From assembly GCA_045658985.1 (NCBI GenBank), contig JAZOWC010000071.1, forward strand, positions 1 through 34,638: a DNA stretch of 34,638 bases, given 5' to 3'. The position numbers and the translations under genes are program-made. Position 1 is the stretch's first letter. Each line of letters begins with the position of its first letter. Of the stretch, positions 22,304-30,021 are shown piece by piece. The stretch comes from RGIG3513 sp045658985 (GTDB lineage Bacteria; Bacillota; Clostridia; Oscillospirales; Butyricicoccaceae). The notes beneath the pieces are model-generated. The model saw nothing but the letters and a program-made list of their open reading frames with translations, did not search any database and was not told where the DNA came from.

Positions 22304-23779
22304 ATGTATAACAAGCTTCGAGGAGGTATCGCGCTGGCGCTGGTGCTGCTGATGATGCCGATTTTTCCCTCTTTTGCCGCGTCTGACGGCTGCACCTGCG
22401 ATTTTATATGGCCGCTCAAGGGCAAGAATACCTACATCACCAGCTATTACGGCGGCAGGATACACCCCATCACAGGCAAGGCGCAGAGTCACAGCGGTAT
22501 TGATATTTCGGCGACAAAAGACACTCCCGTCTACGCCGCCGAGGAGGGTGTGCTGCGTATCGGCAACAACACCTGCACCCACAATTACGGCAAGAACGCC
22601 GAGCAGCTCAAAAAATGCGGCTGCGGCGACGGCTACGGCAACTATGTGTTTGTTGTCCATCCCGACGGAATGAACACACTCTACGCCCACCTGACAAGCA
22701 TCAGCGTCCCGGAGGGCACCTACGTCAGTCAGGGTCAGCAGATCGGCACGGTGGGCTCCACAGGCCGCTCAACAGGCTTTCATCTGCACTTTGAGGTGCG
22801 TATGAGCGAGAAGTATGCTTCCCGCCGCGATCCTCTGGATTACGTCGACGTGCCCTCTTTTATTGAGCTTGGCGCGGGCAACTACAAGCCCGACATTATC
22901 ACCGAGGGTGACGGCTACTACCTCAGCGGCAACGTATCCTCCATCTACTCCATCACTTCGCTGACCGTGCAGGTGCTCAACCGTGACGGCACTCCCACCT
23001 CACAAAAAAAGACCTATTCTCCCTACAGCTACAGCTGTGACATATCGGCTATTGACAGCTACATACATTTTGGCAGGCTGCCCGTGGGCGAGTATACTCT
23101 GGTGGTGTCCGCCGCCGACGGCTCGGGTGCTCACAGCGAGCTTGCGCGCAATGATTTTGTCGTTGTCTCCAATCTGAAAAACGGACTTATCGACAGTTTT
23201 GCCCGCAGCAAAAGCTACACCGGCGACACCTTTGAGGACGTGGGGACTGCCGACTGGTACAATCTCAACGCCGCGCTGGTGTATGAGCTGGGACTGATGA
23301 ACGGCGTGGACGGACAGCACTTTGACCCGAGCGGCAACGTCACAATAGCTCAGGCCGTCACCCTCGCCGCACGAATCCACAGCACCTACAATGACAAAAC
23401 CGTCCGCACCGCCAAATCCTCCGAGCTGTGGTATCAGCCATATGCAGATTATGCCAAATCCAACAAGCTGCTGCCCTTTGAGATCACCGACTATGACGGA
23501 TACGTCTCGAGAGAGCAGTTTGCATCCCTGCTGGCCAATTCGGTCAAGAGCGCCGATCTGCAGCCCATCAGCGTTATCGCCGACAACGCCATTCCCGACG
23601 TCAAACTGACCGACACTCACGCCGAGGCCATCTACCGATTCTACCGTGCAGGCGTACTGACCGGCTCGGATGCTTACGGAAGTTTTTATCCCTATTCGCA
23701 TATCTCCCGTGCCGAAGCCGCCGCCATCATCACCAGGATCGTCTGCCCTGAGTTGCGTACACCCATCACTCTGGACTGA
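22304..23779 (+). CDS. Secreted M23 peptidase with C-terminal SLH repeats
   Basis: A 491-residue cell-wall hydrolase. A signal peptide covers 1-26. The M23 (lysostaphin-type) domain at about 34-190 has zinc ligands H63 and D67 (SHSGID) and H162 (HLHFE), with H129 (YAHL) in the active site. An insertion with C91, C105 and C107 (CTHNYGK...CGCGDGYGNYV) is seen in Clostridia M23 proteins and may bind metal or form disulfides. Three SLH-like repeats (about 307-360, 373-415, 430-485) should anchor it to the wall. The start at 22304 gives a basic n-region (MYNKLRGG); the ribosome site is weak (AAAAGGA, 13 nt away), and an AGGAGG inside the gene has no suitable ATG or GTG start nearby. It probably cuts peptide cross-bridges. 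Confidence 0.92.
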   Translation: MYNKLRGGIALALVLLMMPIFPSFAASDGCTCDFIWPLKGKNTYITSYYGGRIHPITGKAQSHSGIDISATKDTPVYAAEEGVLRIGNNTCTHNYGKNAEQLKKCGCGDGYGNYVFVVHPDGMNTLYAHLTSISVPEGTYVSQGQQIGTVGSTGRSTGFHLHFEVRMSEKYASRRDPLDYVDVPSFIELGAGNYKPDIITEGDGYYLSGNVSSIYSITSLTVQVLNRDGTPTSQKKTYSPYSYSCDISAIDSYIHFGRLPVGEYTLVVSAADGSGAHSELARNDFVVVSNLKNGLIDSFARSKSYTGDTFEDVGTADWYNLNAALVYELGLMNGVDGQHFDPSGNVTIAQAVTLAARIHSTYNDKTVRTAKSSELWYQPYADYAKSNKLLPFEITDYDGYVSREQFASLLANSVKSADLQPISVIADNAIPDVKLTDTHAEAIYRFYRAGVLTGSDAYGSFYPYSHISRAEAAAIITRIVCPELRTPITLD

Positions 23780-23796
23780 AAAAAGGAGACCAAACC

Positions 23797-24360
23797 ATGC
23801 TTACACTTGACAGAGCAAAAGAGCTTTTAGCTGCCACAACCACCGAGCATCATCTGTTTTTGCACGCCAAAAACGTTATGGCTGCCATGGGCGGTCTTGC
23901 CGAGCATTTCGGTGAGGACAAGGAGCATTGGATGGCTATAGGCTATCTCCACGACTACGACTACGAAAAGCACCCCGACGAGCATCTGCAGCACACCGAA
24001 CAGCCTCTGCTGAATGCGGGACTGGACGAGACCGAGGTTCGCGCCATACTGGCTCACGGCTACACCATCATCAACGACACAGAGCCCAAGACCAATCTGG
24101 AAAAATCCCTGTTCTGCGTGGACGAGCTGACGGGAATCATTCAGGCGGCGGCAAGAATGCGTCCTCTGGGCATCACCGATATGGAGATATCCAGTTTTAT
24201 GAAGAAGTTCAAGGACAAGAAGTTTGCCGCAAAATGCAACCGCGAGCTCATCAAGCAGGGCTGTGAGATGCTTTCCATGGAGGTCAAAGACGTGGCCGAG
24301 ATCTGCATCAACGCCATGAAAGCCCATGCTCAGGAGCTTGAGCTGGGCCCGAGGGAGTAA
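23797..24360 (+). CDS. HD-domain phosphohydrolase-like protein
   Basis: A 187-residue HD-superfamily protein. Candidate metal ligands are H23 (or H18/H19), the HD pair H52-D53 in GYLHDYDYEKHPDEH, H87 (LAHGY) and D109 (FCVDELTG). HD proteins of this size are usually metal-dependent phosphohydrolases acting on nucleotides or related compounds; the substrate cannot be read from sequence. AAGGAG lies 8 nt before the ATG, 17 bp after the M23 gene, with a terminator after it, so it may be co-transcribed with that gene. Confidence 0.85.
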   Translation: MLTLDRAKELLAATTTEHHLFLHAKNVMAAMGGLAEHFGEDKEHWMAIGYLHDYDYEKHPDEHLQHTEQPLLNAGLDETEVRAILAHGYTIINDTEPKTNLEKSLFCVDELTGIIQAAARMRPLGITDMEISSFMKKFKDKKFAAKCNRELIKQGCEMLSMEVKDVAEICINAMKAHAQELELGPRE

Positions 24361-24379
24361 ACATTGACCCAATAACCCG

Positions 24380-24416
24380 AGAACTGTGAGTTTTTTCACA
24401 GTTCTTTATTTTTTTT
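24380..24416 (+). terminator. Terminator after the HD-domain gene
   Basis: AGAACTGTG (24380-24388), an 8-nt loop AGTTTTTT and CACAGTTCT (24397-24405), followed by TTATTTTTTTT. Confidence 0.9.
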
Positions 24417-24449
24417 ACAGATTGTTTATTCCTATATTTGCCATATGTA

Positions 24450-24458
24450 TGCTATACT
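24450..24458 (+). promoter_or_regulatory. Candidate extended -10 promoter for the DUF5685 cluster
   Basis: TGCTATACT matches an extended -10 (TGnTATAAT) 57 nt upstream of the first gene. There is no good -35 at 16-18 bp; TTGCCA (24438-24443) with TATATA or TATAGG just downstream is an alternative reading. Confidence 0.4.
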
Positions 24459-24514
24459 TATATAGGACGGGCGCAGAGATGCCCGAATATTGAGCGGAAA
24501 ACGGAGAAATAACA

Positions 24515-24952
24515 ATGGCAAAAAAGCAAAAAAACAATAAAAACGGCAAGGGCAACGTGTTTCAGAACCTGATGCAGGGCAGATACGGCGGAGATAACTA
24601 CGGTCTGTTCCTGTTTGTCACCGGACTTGCCCTGATGATAATCGGCGCGATCGGCAACAACATCCCCGGCACCATCCTGATGATGATCGCCACAGCCGAG
24701 ATCGTGTTTGCCTACGTCAGACTTATGTCCAAAAAATACGACAAGCGCCGTGAGGAAAACCGCCGCTACCTCTACAAGCGCAATTCATTCCTCGGCACCT
24801 TCAAGATAGTCTGGCGCACCCTCAAAGAGGGCAGACGCTACAAGTTCTACAAATGTCCCCAGTGCGCCGTGGTGCTCCGTCTGCCCAAGGGCGCGGGCAC
24901 TATCGAGATCACCTGCCCCAAGTGCGGTAAGAAGTTTATCAAAAAAGTCTGA
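24515..24952 (+). CDS. Two-TM membrane protein with C-terminal zinc ribbon
   Basis: A 145-residue protein with a very basic N-terminus (KKQKNNKNGKG), two membrane segments at about 30-48 and 50-68 forming a hairpin, a basic linker (KKYDKRREENRRYLYKR) and a zinc ribbon from CPQC (C114, C117) and CPKC (C134, C137). By the positive-inside rule both ends should face the cytosol. No family name is assigned. It is first in a compact three-gene unit: its TGA shares a base with the ATG of the DUF5685 gene. The ribosome site is GGAG, 8 nt upstream. Confidence 0.85.
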   Translation: MAKKQKNNKNGKGNVFQNLMQGRYGGDNYGLFLFVTGLALMIIGAIGNNIPGTILMMIATAEIVFAYVRLMSKKYDKRREENRRYLYKRNSFLGTFKIVWRTLKEGRRYKFYKCPQCAVVLRLPKGAGTIEITCPKCGKKFIKKV

Positions 24953-25755
24953 TGTTCGGGTACATCTTAGCCAACAAGGACGCGCTCAGTGAGGCCGAGC
25001 AGCAGCGCTACCGCAGTCTCTACTGCGGTCTGTGCAGGCAGCTTCACAAGCGGTACGGCACGGCAGCCCGCCTGACGCTGAGCTATGATATGGTGTTTCT
25101 GGTGCTGATCCTTAGCTCTATGTACGAGCCGGAGGAGAGCCTGCTCAGCGAGCGGTGCATCATCCACCCCATCAAAAAACAACCCAAGGCCCGGAGCCGA
25201 TTCGTTGACTACGCCGCCGATATGACCGTGCTGCTCAGCTACGAAAAGGTGCTGGATGACCGCCGCGACGAGGGGGGAGTCCTCTCCGCAGGTGCGCAAA
25301 AGGCCCTGCACAGCGCCTATCGGGATGCGCGCGCCCGACACCCCCGCAAGGCGCAGGCTATATCCGATCTGCTCTCTGAGCTGTACGATGCCGAGGACAA
25401 AAATTCGGGCATAGACGAGGGAGCAAACCTGTTCGGGCGCGTTATGGCCGAGGTTTTTGATTGCGGTGAGAGTCTGTGGGGCGACAGTCTGCGTGCCTTT
25501 GGTGAGGCGCTGGGCAGATTTATCTACGTGCTGGATGCCTATGCGGATTTTGACAAGGACAAAAAGAAAGGCCGCTACAACCCCCTCGACAGCAACGCCG
25601 ACGAGAGCATACTCGAGGTGCTGATGGGCGACGTGTCCGCGATTTTTGAGGCACTGCCGCTGGTGCAGGACACAGGGATCATGCGGAATATTATTTATTC
25701 GGGCGTGTGGATTCGCTACCGCGCCGAAAAGAACAAGAGAGGTGACAGGTCGTGA
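24952..25755 (+). CDS. DUF5685 family protein
   Basis: A 267-residue, mostly helical, soluble protein that I recognise as DUF5685, a family without known function. It opens MFGYILANKDALSEAE, then YCGLCRQL (C25, C28), LSYDMVFLVLIL, and further cysteines at C69 and C171. Two acidic motifs stand out: DDRRD at 102-106 and DAYADFDKD at 195-203, the latter followed by KKGRYNPL. They resemble the two Asp-rich motifs of class I isoprenoid synthases, but that is a hypothesis. No independent ribosome site is visible; translation probably couples to the zinc-ribbon gene (1-bp overlap) and onward to the J-protein gene (4-bp GTGA overlap). Confidence 0.88.
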   Translation: MFGYILANKDALSEAEQQRYRSLYCGLCRQLHKRYGTAARLTLSYDMVFLVLILSSMYEPEESLLSERCIIHPIKKQPKARSRFVDYAADMTVLLSYEKVLDDRRDEGGVLSAGAQKALHSAYRDARARHPRKAQAISDLLSELYDAEDKNSGIDEGANLFGRVMAEVFDCGESLWGDSLRAFGEALGRFIYVLDAYADFDKDKKKGRYNPLDSNADESILEVLMGDVSAIFEALPLVQDTGIMRNIIYSGVWIRYRAEKNKRGDRS

Positions 25756-26354
25756 CCGACCCCTATAAGGTGCTGGGTATATCCCCCGATGCCACCGATG
25801 AAGAAGTAAAAAAGGCCTACCGTACCATGGCCAAAAAATATCATCCTGATCTGAACCCCGGCGACAAGAACGCCGAGCAGAAGATGAAGGAGATCAACGA
25901 AGCCTACGACCGCATCAAAAACGGCAATGCGTCCCAAAGCGGCAATCAGGGCTACGGCAATGGCGGCTACTACGGAGGATATGAGCAGGCAAACTGGCAG
26001 CAGCGGTTTGATTCCACCGAGCTCAACGCCGCATACAACTATGTCCGCGCACGGCACTTCAAAGAGGCTTTGCACATACTGAGCACGGTGAGCAACCGCA
26101 ATGCCGACTGGTACTACCTCAGCGCGGTGGCCAATATGGGTATGGGCAACCGCGTCACCGCTCTGGAGCACGCCAAAAAAGCCGCCCAGCTTGATCCCGC
26201 CAACGACGAGTACGTGGCGCTGGCCGATCATCTGGAGTACAGCGGCAAAAACTACCGTCAGCAGTCGGTACATTATGCACAGGGCGGCGGAATCAGCTGC
26301 GGCAGTCTGTGTCTGGGATATCTGCTCTTGCGTTTTTGCTGCGGCTGCTGCTGA
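25752..26354 (+). CDS. J-domain protein with TPR-like region and Cys-rich tail
   Basis: A 200-residue DnaJ-like co-chaperone. The J domain is at 1-58, with HPD at 31-33 and the following LNPGDKNAE loop; a Gly/Ser/Asn/Tyr-rich linker spans about 58-78, and a TPR-like helical region about 88-165. The tail is unusual: a hydrophobic segment with C183, C187, C196, C197, C199 and C200 (end LLLRFCCGCC), which could insert in a membrane, be lipidated or bind metal. It lacks the zinc-finger and client-binding domains of DnaJ, so it is a specialised DnaK partner. The start is GTG, overlapping the DUF5685 stop as GTGA, with GAGAGGTGACAGG upstream. Confidence 0.9.
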   Translation: MTDPYKVLGISPDATDEEVKKAYRTMAKKYHPDLNPGDKNAEQKMKEINEAYDRIKNGNASQSGNQGYGNGGYYGGYEQANWQQRFDSTELNAAYNYVRARHFKEALHILSTVSNRNADWYYLSAVANMGMGNRVTALEHAKKAAQLDPANDEYVALADHLEYSGKNYRQQSVHYAQGGGISCGSLCLGYLLLRFCCGCC

Positions 26355-26389
26355 AAACGCGCTTCCGACAAATTCATTGACTATCACAA

Positions 26390-26421
26390 AAAAGCCTGTA
26401 CGGGTGTCCGTACAGGCTTTT
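26390..26421. terminator. Bidirectional terminator between the J-protein and amidase genes
   Basis: AAAAGCCTGTACGG (26390-26403), loop GTGT, CCGTACAGGCTTTT (26408-26421). It lies in a convergent gap, with a T-run on either strand. Confidence 0.92.
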
Positions 26422-26437
26422 GTATGTATAGATCGGT

Positions 26438-27247
26438 TTATTTTGCTTCGTCGAGCGCGCGCAGAGCCTCTTTAACGGCCGATCCGGCGATGGCTTTGGC
26501 ATAGGCGTCCATATTCTCGTCATACAGACGGTTGTCCTCATCGCTCTGGATAAATCCAAGCTCGACTATGCAGGAGGTCATATTTGTCAGCTTGTTGACG
26601 TAGTAGTCATCCTTGGGGTCGGCAACGGTGCCTTTTTTGACACCGCGGTTTTTGGAGATTCCCACGTCCTCCAGTAAGCTCAGCAGATCTTCGGCAAACT
26701 CCACGGTGTCGCTCGATGCCTTGTAGCTGATCCAGATCTCTACGCCTCTCGCACCTTCGGCACTGTTGCGGTGCAGAGAAACAAAAACGTCGGCGTCGGC
26801 ATTGTTGGCAATGTCGGCTCTCTCGCTGAAATAAGGGTAGCTGTCATCATCACGGGTGAGCAGAGCTCTCTGACCCAGCGCCTCCACCTGCTCGGCAACC
26901 TTGAGGGCAAGGTTGAGAGCATCGTCCTTCTCCATGCGGTCACCCCATACGGCGCCGGAATCCTTGCCGCCGTGACCTGCATCAATGCAGATAGTGACCT
27001 GAGGCTCGGGCTTGGGGGCAACTATGGGGTCGGCATCGATCGGAGGTGCGGGAGGCAGGGTGTCAACAGCGGGAGGCTCGGTGGGAGCGGACACTTCGGG
27101 CGAAGCGTCGGGCGCAGCGCCTGTGTCTGCGCTCACGGGAGGATTGTCGGTTGCGGGCGGGATATATGCCTGAGGCTCGTTATTGGAGCATGCGCAGAGG
27201 GCAAAGAGCGCCAGCACAACGGACAGAATAATTATAAGTTTTTTCAT
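26438..27247 (-). CDS. N-acetylmuramoyl-L-alanine amidase lipoprotein (Amidase_3)
   Basis: A 269-residue lipoprotein that should cleave the MurNAc-L-Ala bond of peptidoglycan outside the membrane. The lipoprotein signal is at 1-20 (ends LCAC, lipidated C20); a Pro/Ala-rich spacer runs to about 82; the Amidase_3 domain is at about 84-265. Zinc ligands: H92 (DAGHGG), E106 and H159 (SLHRN, usually S-hydrophobic-H-N-N); catalytic E229 (VELGF). The start at 27247 (MKKLIII) follows GGGGTG and gives a clean signal; 16 upstream codons were dropped. Its own promoter is at 27294-27322. Confidence 0.93.
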   Translation of the reverse strand: MKKLIIILSVVLALFALCACSNNEPQAYIPPATDNPPVSADTGAAPDASPEVSAPTEPPAVDTLPPAPPIDADPIVAPKPEPQVTICIDAGHGGKDSGAVWGDRMEKDDALNLALKVAEQVEALGQRALLTRDDDSYPYFSERADIANNADADVFVSLHRNSAEGARGVEIWISYKASSDTVEFAEDLLSLLEDVGISKNRGVKKGTVADPKDDYYVNKLTNMTSCIVELGFIQSDEDNRLYDENMDAYAKAIAGSAVKEALRALDEAK

Positions 27248-27293
27248 CGGTTCACCCCGGTGACAAGATTTTGCATAAAATACAACATCATAC

Positions 27294-27322
27294 ATTATAC
27301 ATCAAAGCATAAAAAATGTCGA
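27294..27322 (-). promoter_or_regulatory. Promoter of the amidase gene
   Basis: Reading minus, TCGACA (27322-27317), a 17-nt spacer and a perfect TATAAT (27299-27294), about 46 nt upstream of the start codon. Confidence 0.8.
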
Positions 27323-27371
27323 TAAAAAATTGGAAAAATCAGGATAAAAATTGCACCCAACCAAAAATGCG

Positions 27372-27397
27372 CGGCAAAGCCGACGGCTTCGCTGCCG
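27372..27397. repeat. GC-rich REP-like hairpin in an AT-rich divergent region
   Basis: CGGCA (27372-27376) pairs with TGCCG (27393-27397), and inside it AAGCC (27377-27381) pairs with GGCTT (27385-27389) around GAC. It sits just upstream of the rhomboid promoter in an otherwise AT-rich gap. The words AGCGAAGC and GCCGA recur in the block near the window start (85-117), suggesting a dispersed repeat; this is unproven. Confidence 0.45.
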
Positions 27398-27404
27398 ATG
27401 CCAC

Positions 27405-27431
27405 TTGACAGAGGAGAGATAAAAGTATAAT
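27405..27431 (+). promoter_or_regulatory. Promoter of the rhomboid gene
   Basis: Consensus TTGACA (27405-27410) and consensus TATAAT (27426-27431), but with a short 15-nt spacer. Short spacers lower basal activity and can mark regulator-dependent promoters. Confidence 0.6.
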
Positions 27432-27465
27432 CTTGTAATCAATACTATGATGAGCGGAGACAGAA

Positions 27466-28041
27466 ATGTTCAAAAAAATACAGTATAACTCTCCCGTATC
27501 ACTCACCTTTGCGCTGGCCTCGCTGGGCGTGCTGCTTCTGGGTGAGATAAGCGGAGGGTACATCACGCGCCTGCTGTTCTGCGTGTATTCCTCGCCACTC
27601 AGCGATCCGCTGACCTATATCAGGGTGTTTACCCACGTGCTGGGTCACGCCGACTATCAGCATTATATCTCAAATATGCTTCTGCTTCTGGTGCTTGGCC
27701 CTCAGCTTGAGGAGCGATACGGCAGCAGGCAGCTGCTTTGGGCCATTGTTGTTACGGCGGTGGTGTCGGGAGTGCTGCAGATGGTGCTGTTTTCGGGCAC
27801 CGGTCTGCTGGGAGCCAGCGGAGTGGTGTTTATGATGATATCCATGGCATCGCTGGGCGGCATGAAAAAAGGCGGAGTACCGCTGACGCTGATATTCGTG
27901 GCGGTGTTCTACATAGGCGGTGAGATCGCCGCAGGACTGTCCTCCCCCGACAACATCTCCCAGATGGCCCATATCGCAGGCGGTGTCTGCGGCGCGGTGG
28001 CAGGCTACTGCATCAGACAGGGAAAAGGCCGCCGCAGCTGA
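27466..28041 (+). CDS. Rhomboid family intramembrane serine protease
   Basis: A 191-residue protein with about six membrane segments. The catalytic pair is S118 in GASG (116-119) and H169 in QMAHIAGG; the upstream FTHVLGHADYQHYISNML matches the rhomboid TM2 His/Asn region. Rhomboids cut single-pass membrane proteins within the bilayer; the substrate here is unknown. Length is near the minimal bacterial type with no extra domain. A GGAG ribosome site is 6 nt upstream. It precedes the PglF-like gene by 53 bp with no terminator, so the two may share a transcript. Confidence 0.93.
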   Translation: MFKKIQYNSPVSLTFALASLGVLLLGEISGGYITRLLFCVYSSPLSDPLTYIRVFTHVLGHADYQHYISNMLLLLVLGPQLEERYGSRQLLWAIVVTAVVSGVLQMVLFSGTGLLGASGVVFMMISMASLGGMKKGGVPLTLIFVAVFYIGGEIAAGLSSPDNISQMAHIAGGVCGAVAGYCIRQGKGRRS

Positions 28042-28094
28042 CGCGCAGGACGGCGCGGATATACAGACAAAAATGATACAAAAGGGATAAACGA

Positions 28095-29981
28095 ATGAAA
28101 AAACTGAGCTCAAAGCCGGACAGAAATCTTTTGATATATCTGATTGATATGGCTATTATCGCCTCGTCCTATGCTCTTACGTGGCTTATGGAGCACATAA
28201 GCATCGAGGGACATTGGAGATTGGGGCAGATCGCCATGAGCACCTTGTTTACGCTGGTGGTGTACACCGTGCTCATGCTGGTTTTCGGCGTCAACAGAGT
28301 AATATGGAGATACGCAAACAGCAAGGACTATCTGCAGATATTCCTTGTCTCGGGCGTCAGCGGCGTTATAGCCTCGCTGATTTTTGAGGTATATTCTGCG
28401 GGCGAGTTTTCTCTGCTTTTCAGTGCCTTTGCCGTGATGCTGTCCTCCGCAATGCTGACTCTGTCGCGTATAAGCTACCGTGAGCTTGTGACGCGCAGAC
28501 ACAAAAAAACTCCCATCTCTCAGCTCAGACGCCTTGTTATCGTAGGCGCGGGCGCGGCAGGCTACCGAATGCTTGACGAGCTCAAGAGCAATCCCGGCAG
28601 CGGGCTTGTGCCGGTGGCGCTGGTGGACGATGACGAGAACAAGCAGGGCCGCTCCATCGACAACGTCAAGGTCGTAGGCAGGATATCCGATCTTCAGACC
28701 GTGTGCGAGCGGGCAGCGGCAGACCTGATCTATATAGCAATCCCCTCGGCAACCAGCGAGCAGAGAGCGGTCATAGTCGAAGAATGCGCCAAAACCCGTC
28801 TCCCCGTCAAGATCCTGCCCTTCCTCTCCGAGCTCGGCGAGATCAAGGACATCGTCAGCAAGGTGCGTGATATCACCCCCGAGGAACTGCTGGGCAGAGA
28901 GCCGATCAGTCTGACCGACGAGCGCGTGCTGAACTTTGTCAGGGGCAAGCGGGTACTCATTACCGGCGGCGGAGGCAGTATCGGCGCCGAGCTGGCGCGG
29001 CAGATAGCCGCCTGCTCGCCTCGTCGGCTGGTTATAGTTGATTTTTATGAGAATACCGCCTACGAGCTGCAGCAGGAGCTGCTCGGCGAGTACGGAGACA
29101 AACTGGATATTGCCGTGCATATTGCCAACGTATGCGACAGTGAGCATATGGTGCGGCTGTTTGAGCGGGAGAAGCCGCAGCTGGTCATCCACGCCGCCGC
29201 CCACAAGCATGTGCCGCTGATGGAAGAAGTCCCTGCCGAGGCGGTGCGGAACAACGTGTTCGGCACATTCAGCTGCGCGCAGGCCGCCGTAAGCTGCGGC
29301 GTTGACCGATTCGTGCTCATCTCCACCGACAAGGCTGTCAACCCCACCAATATTATGGGAGCCACCAAGCGTGTCTGCGAGATGGTGGTGCAGTATTTCA
29401 GCAGTGTGTCAAGCGGCACCACCTTTGCCTCGGTGCGCTTCGGCAACGTGCTGGGCTCCCACGGCTCGGTGATACCGCTGTTTATGGAGCAGATACGCCG
29501 CAGGCGTGACGTAACGGTGACACATCCCGACATAATCCGCTATTTTATGACCATTCCCGAAGCCGCACAGCTGGTGCTCACGGCAGGCGCCATAGCAAAC
29601 GGCGGTGAGATTTTTGTGCTGGATATGGGCAAACCGGTCAGGATCGCCGATCTGGCGCGCAAGATGATCAGCCTCTCCGGCCTGCGTGAGGGCAGAGATA
29701 TCAACATCCGATACATCGGTCTGCGCCCGGGCGAAAAACTCTATGAGGAGCTGCTGATGAACGAGGAGGGCCTCAAAAAGACCGCCAGCGACCGCATATT
29801 TATCGGTCAGGCCATCGATATGGACTGCGATGAGTTTTTGAGCAGGCTGGACAGTCTTAAAAAGCTTGTCCAAAGCTCCGACCTGAGCGGCAGGGATGTG
29901 GAGCGGGCGCTGGGCGAGCTTGTGCCGACCTTTTGCAGATACGAGTCGCCTGCCTGCGAAGTTTGCCCCAATAACGAATAA
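28095..29981 (+). CDS. PglF-like membrane nucleotide-sugar 4,6-dehydratase
   Basis: A 628-residue polysaccharide-biosynthesis enzyme of the PglF/CapD/WbpM class. Four membrane segments lie at about 12-130; a CoA-binding-like Rossmann domain (LVIVGAGAAGYRML, about 147-160) follows, then an extended SDR domain with the NAD-binding TGGGGSIG at 290-297. The catalytic set is T411, D412, K413 (STDKAVNPTN) with M421 where most SDRs have Tyr, and K425 (MGATKR). Met at this place is characteristic of PglF-type dehydratases. It probably converts UDP-GlcNAc to the 4-keto-6-deoxy sugar for a surface glycan, but no aminotransferase or glycosyltransferase lies nearby. The ribosome site is weak (AAGGGATAAACG). 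Confidence 0.93.
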   Translation: MKKLSSKPDRNLLIYLIDMAIIASSYALTWLMEHISIEGHWRLGQIAMSTLFTLVVYTVLMLVFGVNRVIWRYANSKDYLQIFLVSGVSGVIASLIFEVYSAGEFSLLFSAFAVMLSSAMLTLSRISYRELVTRRHKKTPISQLRRLVIVGAGAAGYRMLDELKSNPGSGLVPVALVDDDENKQGRSIDNVKVVGRISDLQTVCERAAADLIYIAIPSATSEQRAVIVEECAKTRLPVKILPFLSELGEIKDIVSKVRDITPEELLGREPISLTDERVLNFVRGKRVLITGGGGSIGAELARQIAACSPRRLVIVDFYENTAYELQQELLGEYGDKLDIAVHIANVCDSEHMVRLFEREKPQLVIHAAAHKHVPLMEEVPAEAVRNNVFGTFSCAQAAVSCGVDRFVLISTDKAVNPTNIMGATKRVCEMVVQYFSSVSSGTTFASVRFGNVLGSHGSVIPLFMEQIRRRRDVTVTHPDIIRYFMTIPEAAQLVLTAGAIANGGEIFVLDMGKPVRIADLARKMISLSGLREGRDINIRYIGLRPGEKLYEELLMNEEGLKKTASDRIFIGQAIDMDCDEFLSRLDSLKKLVQSSDLSGRDVERALGELVPTFCRYESPACEVCPNNE

Positions 29982-29984
29982 AAC

Positions 29985-30018
29985 AAAAAACAGATCGCTC
30001 TCTGAGCGATCCGTTTTA
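29985..30018. terminator. Bidirectional terminator between the PglF-like and MATE genes
   Basis: GATCGCTC (29993-30000), loop TCT, GAGCGATC (30004-30011), flanked by AAAACAAAAAACA on the left and CCGTTTTATT on the right, so a T-run follows on both strands. It lies in a 40-bp convergent gap. Confidence 0.85.
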
Positions 30019-30021
30019 TTA

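Noticed and set aside
28110..29210. 366-codon minus-strand ORF inside the PglF-like gene
   Set aside because: Shadow of a strongly conserved gene; no ribosome site or domain.
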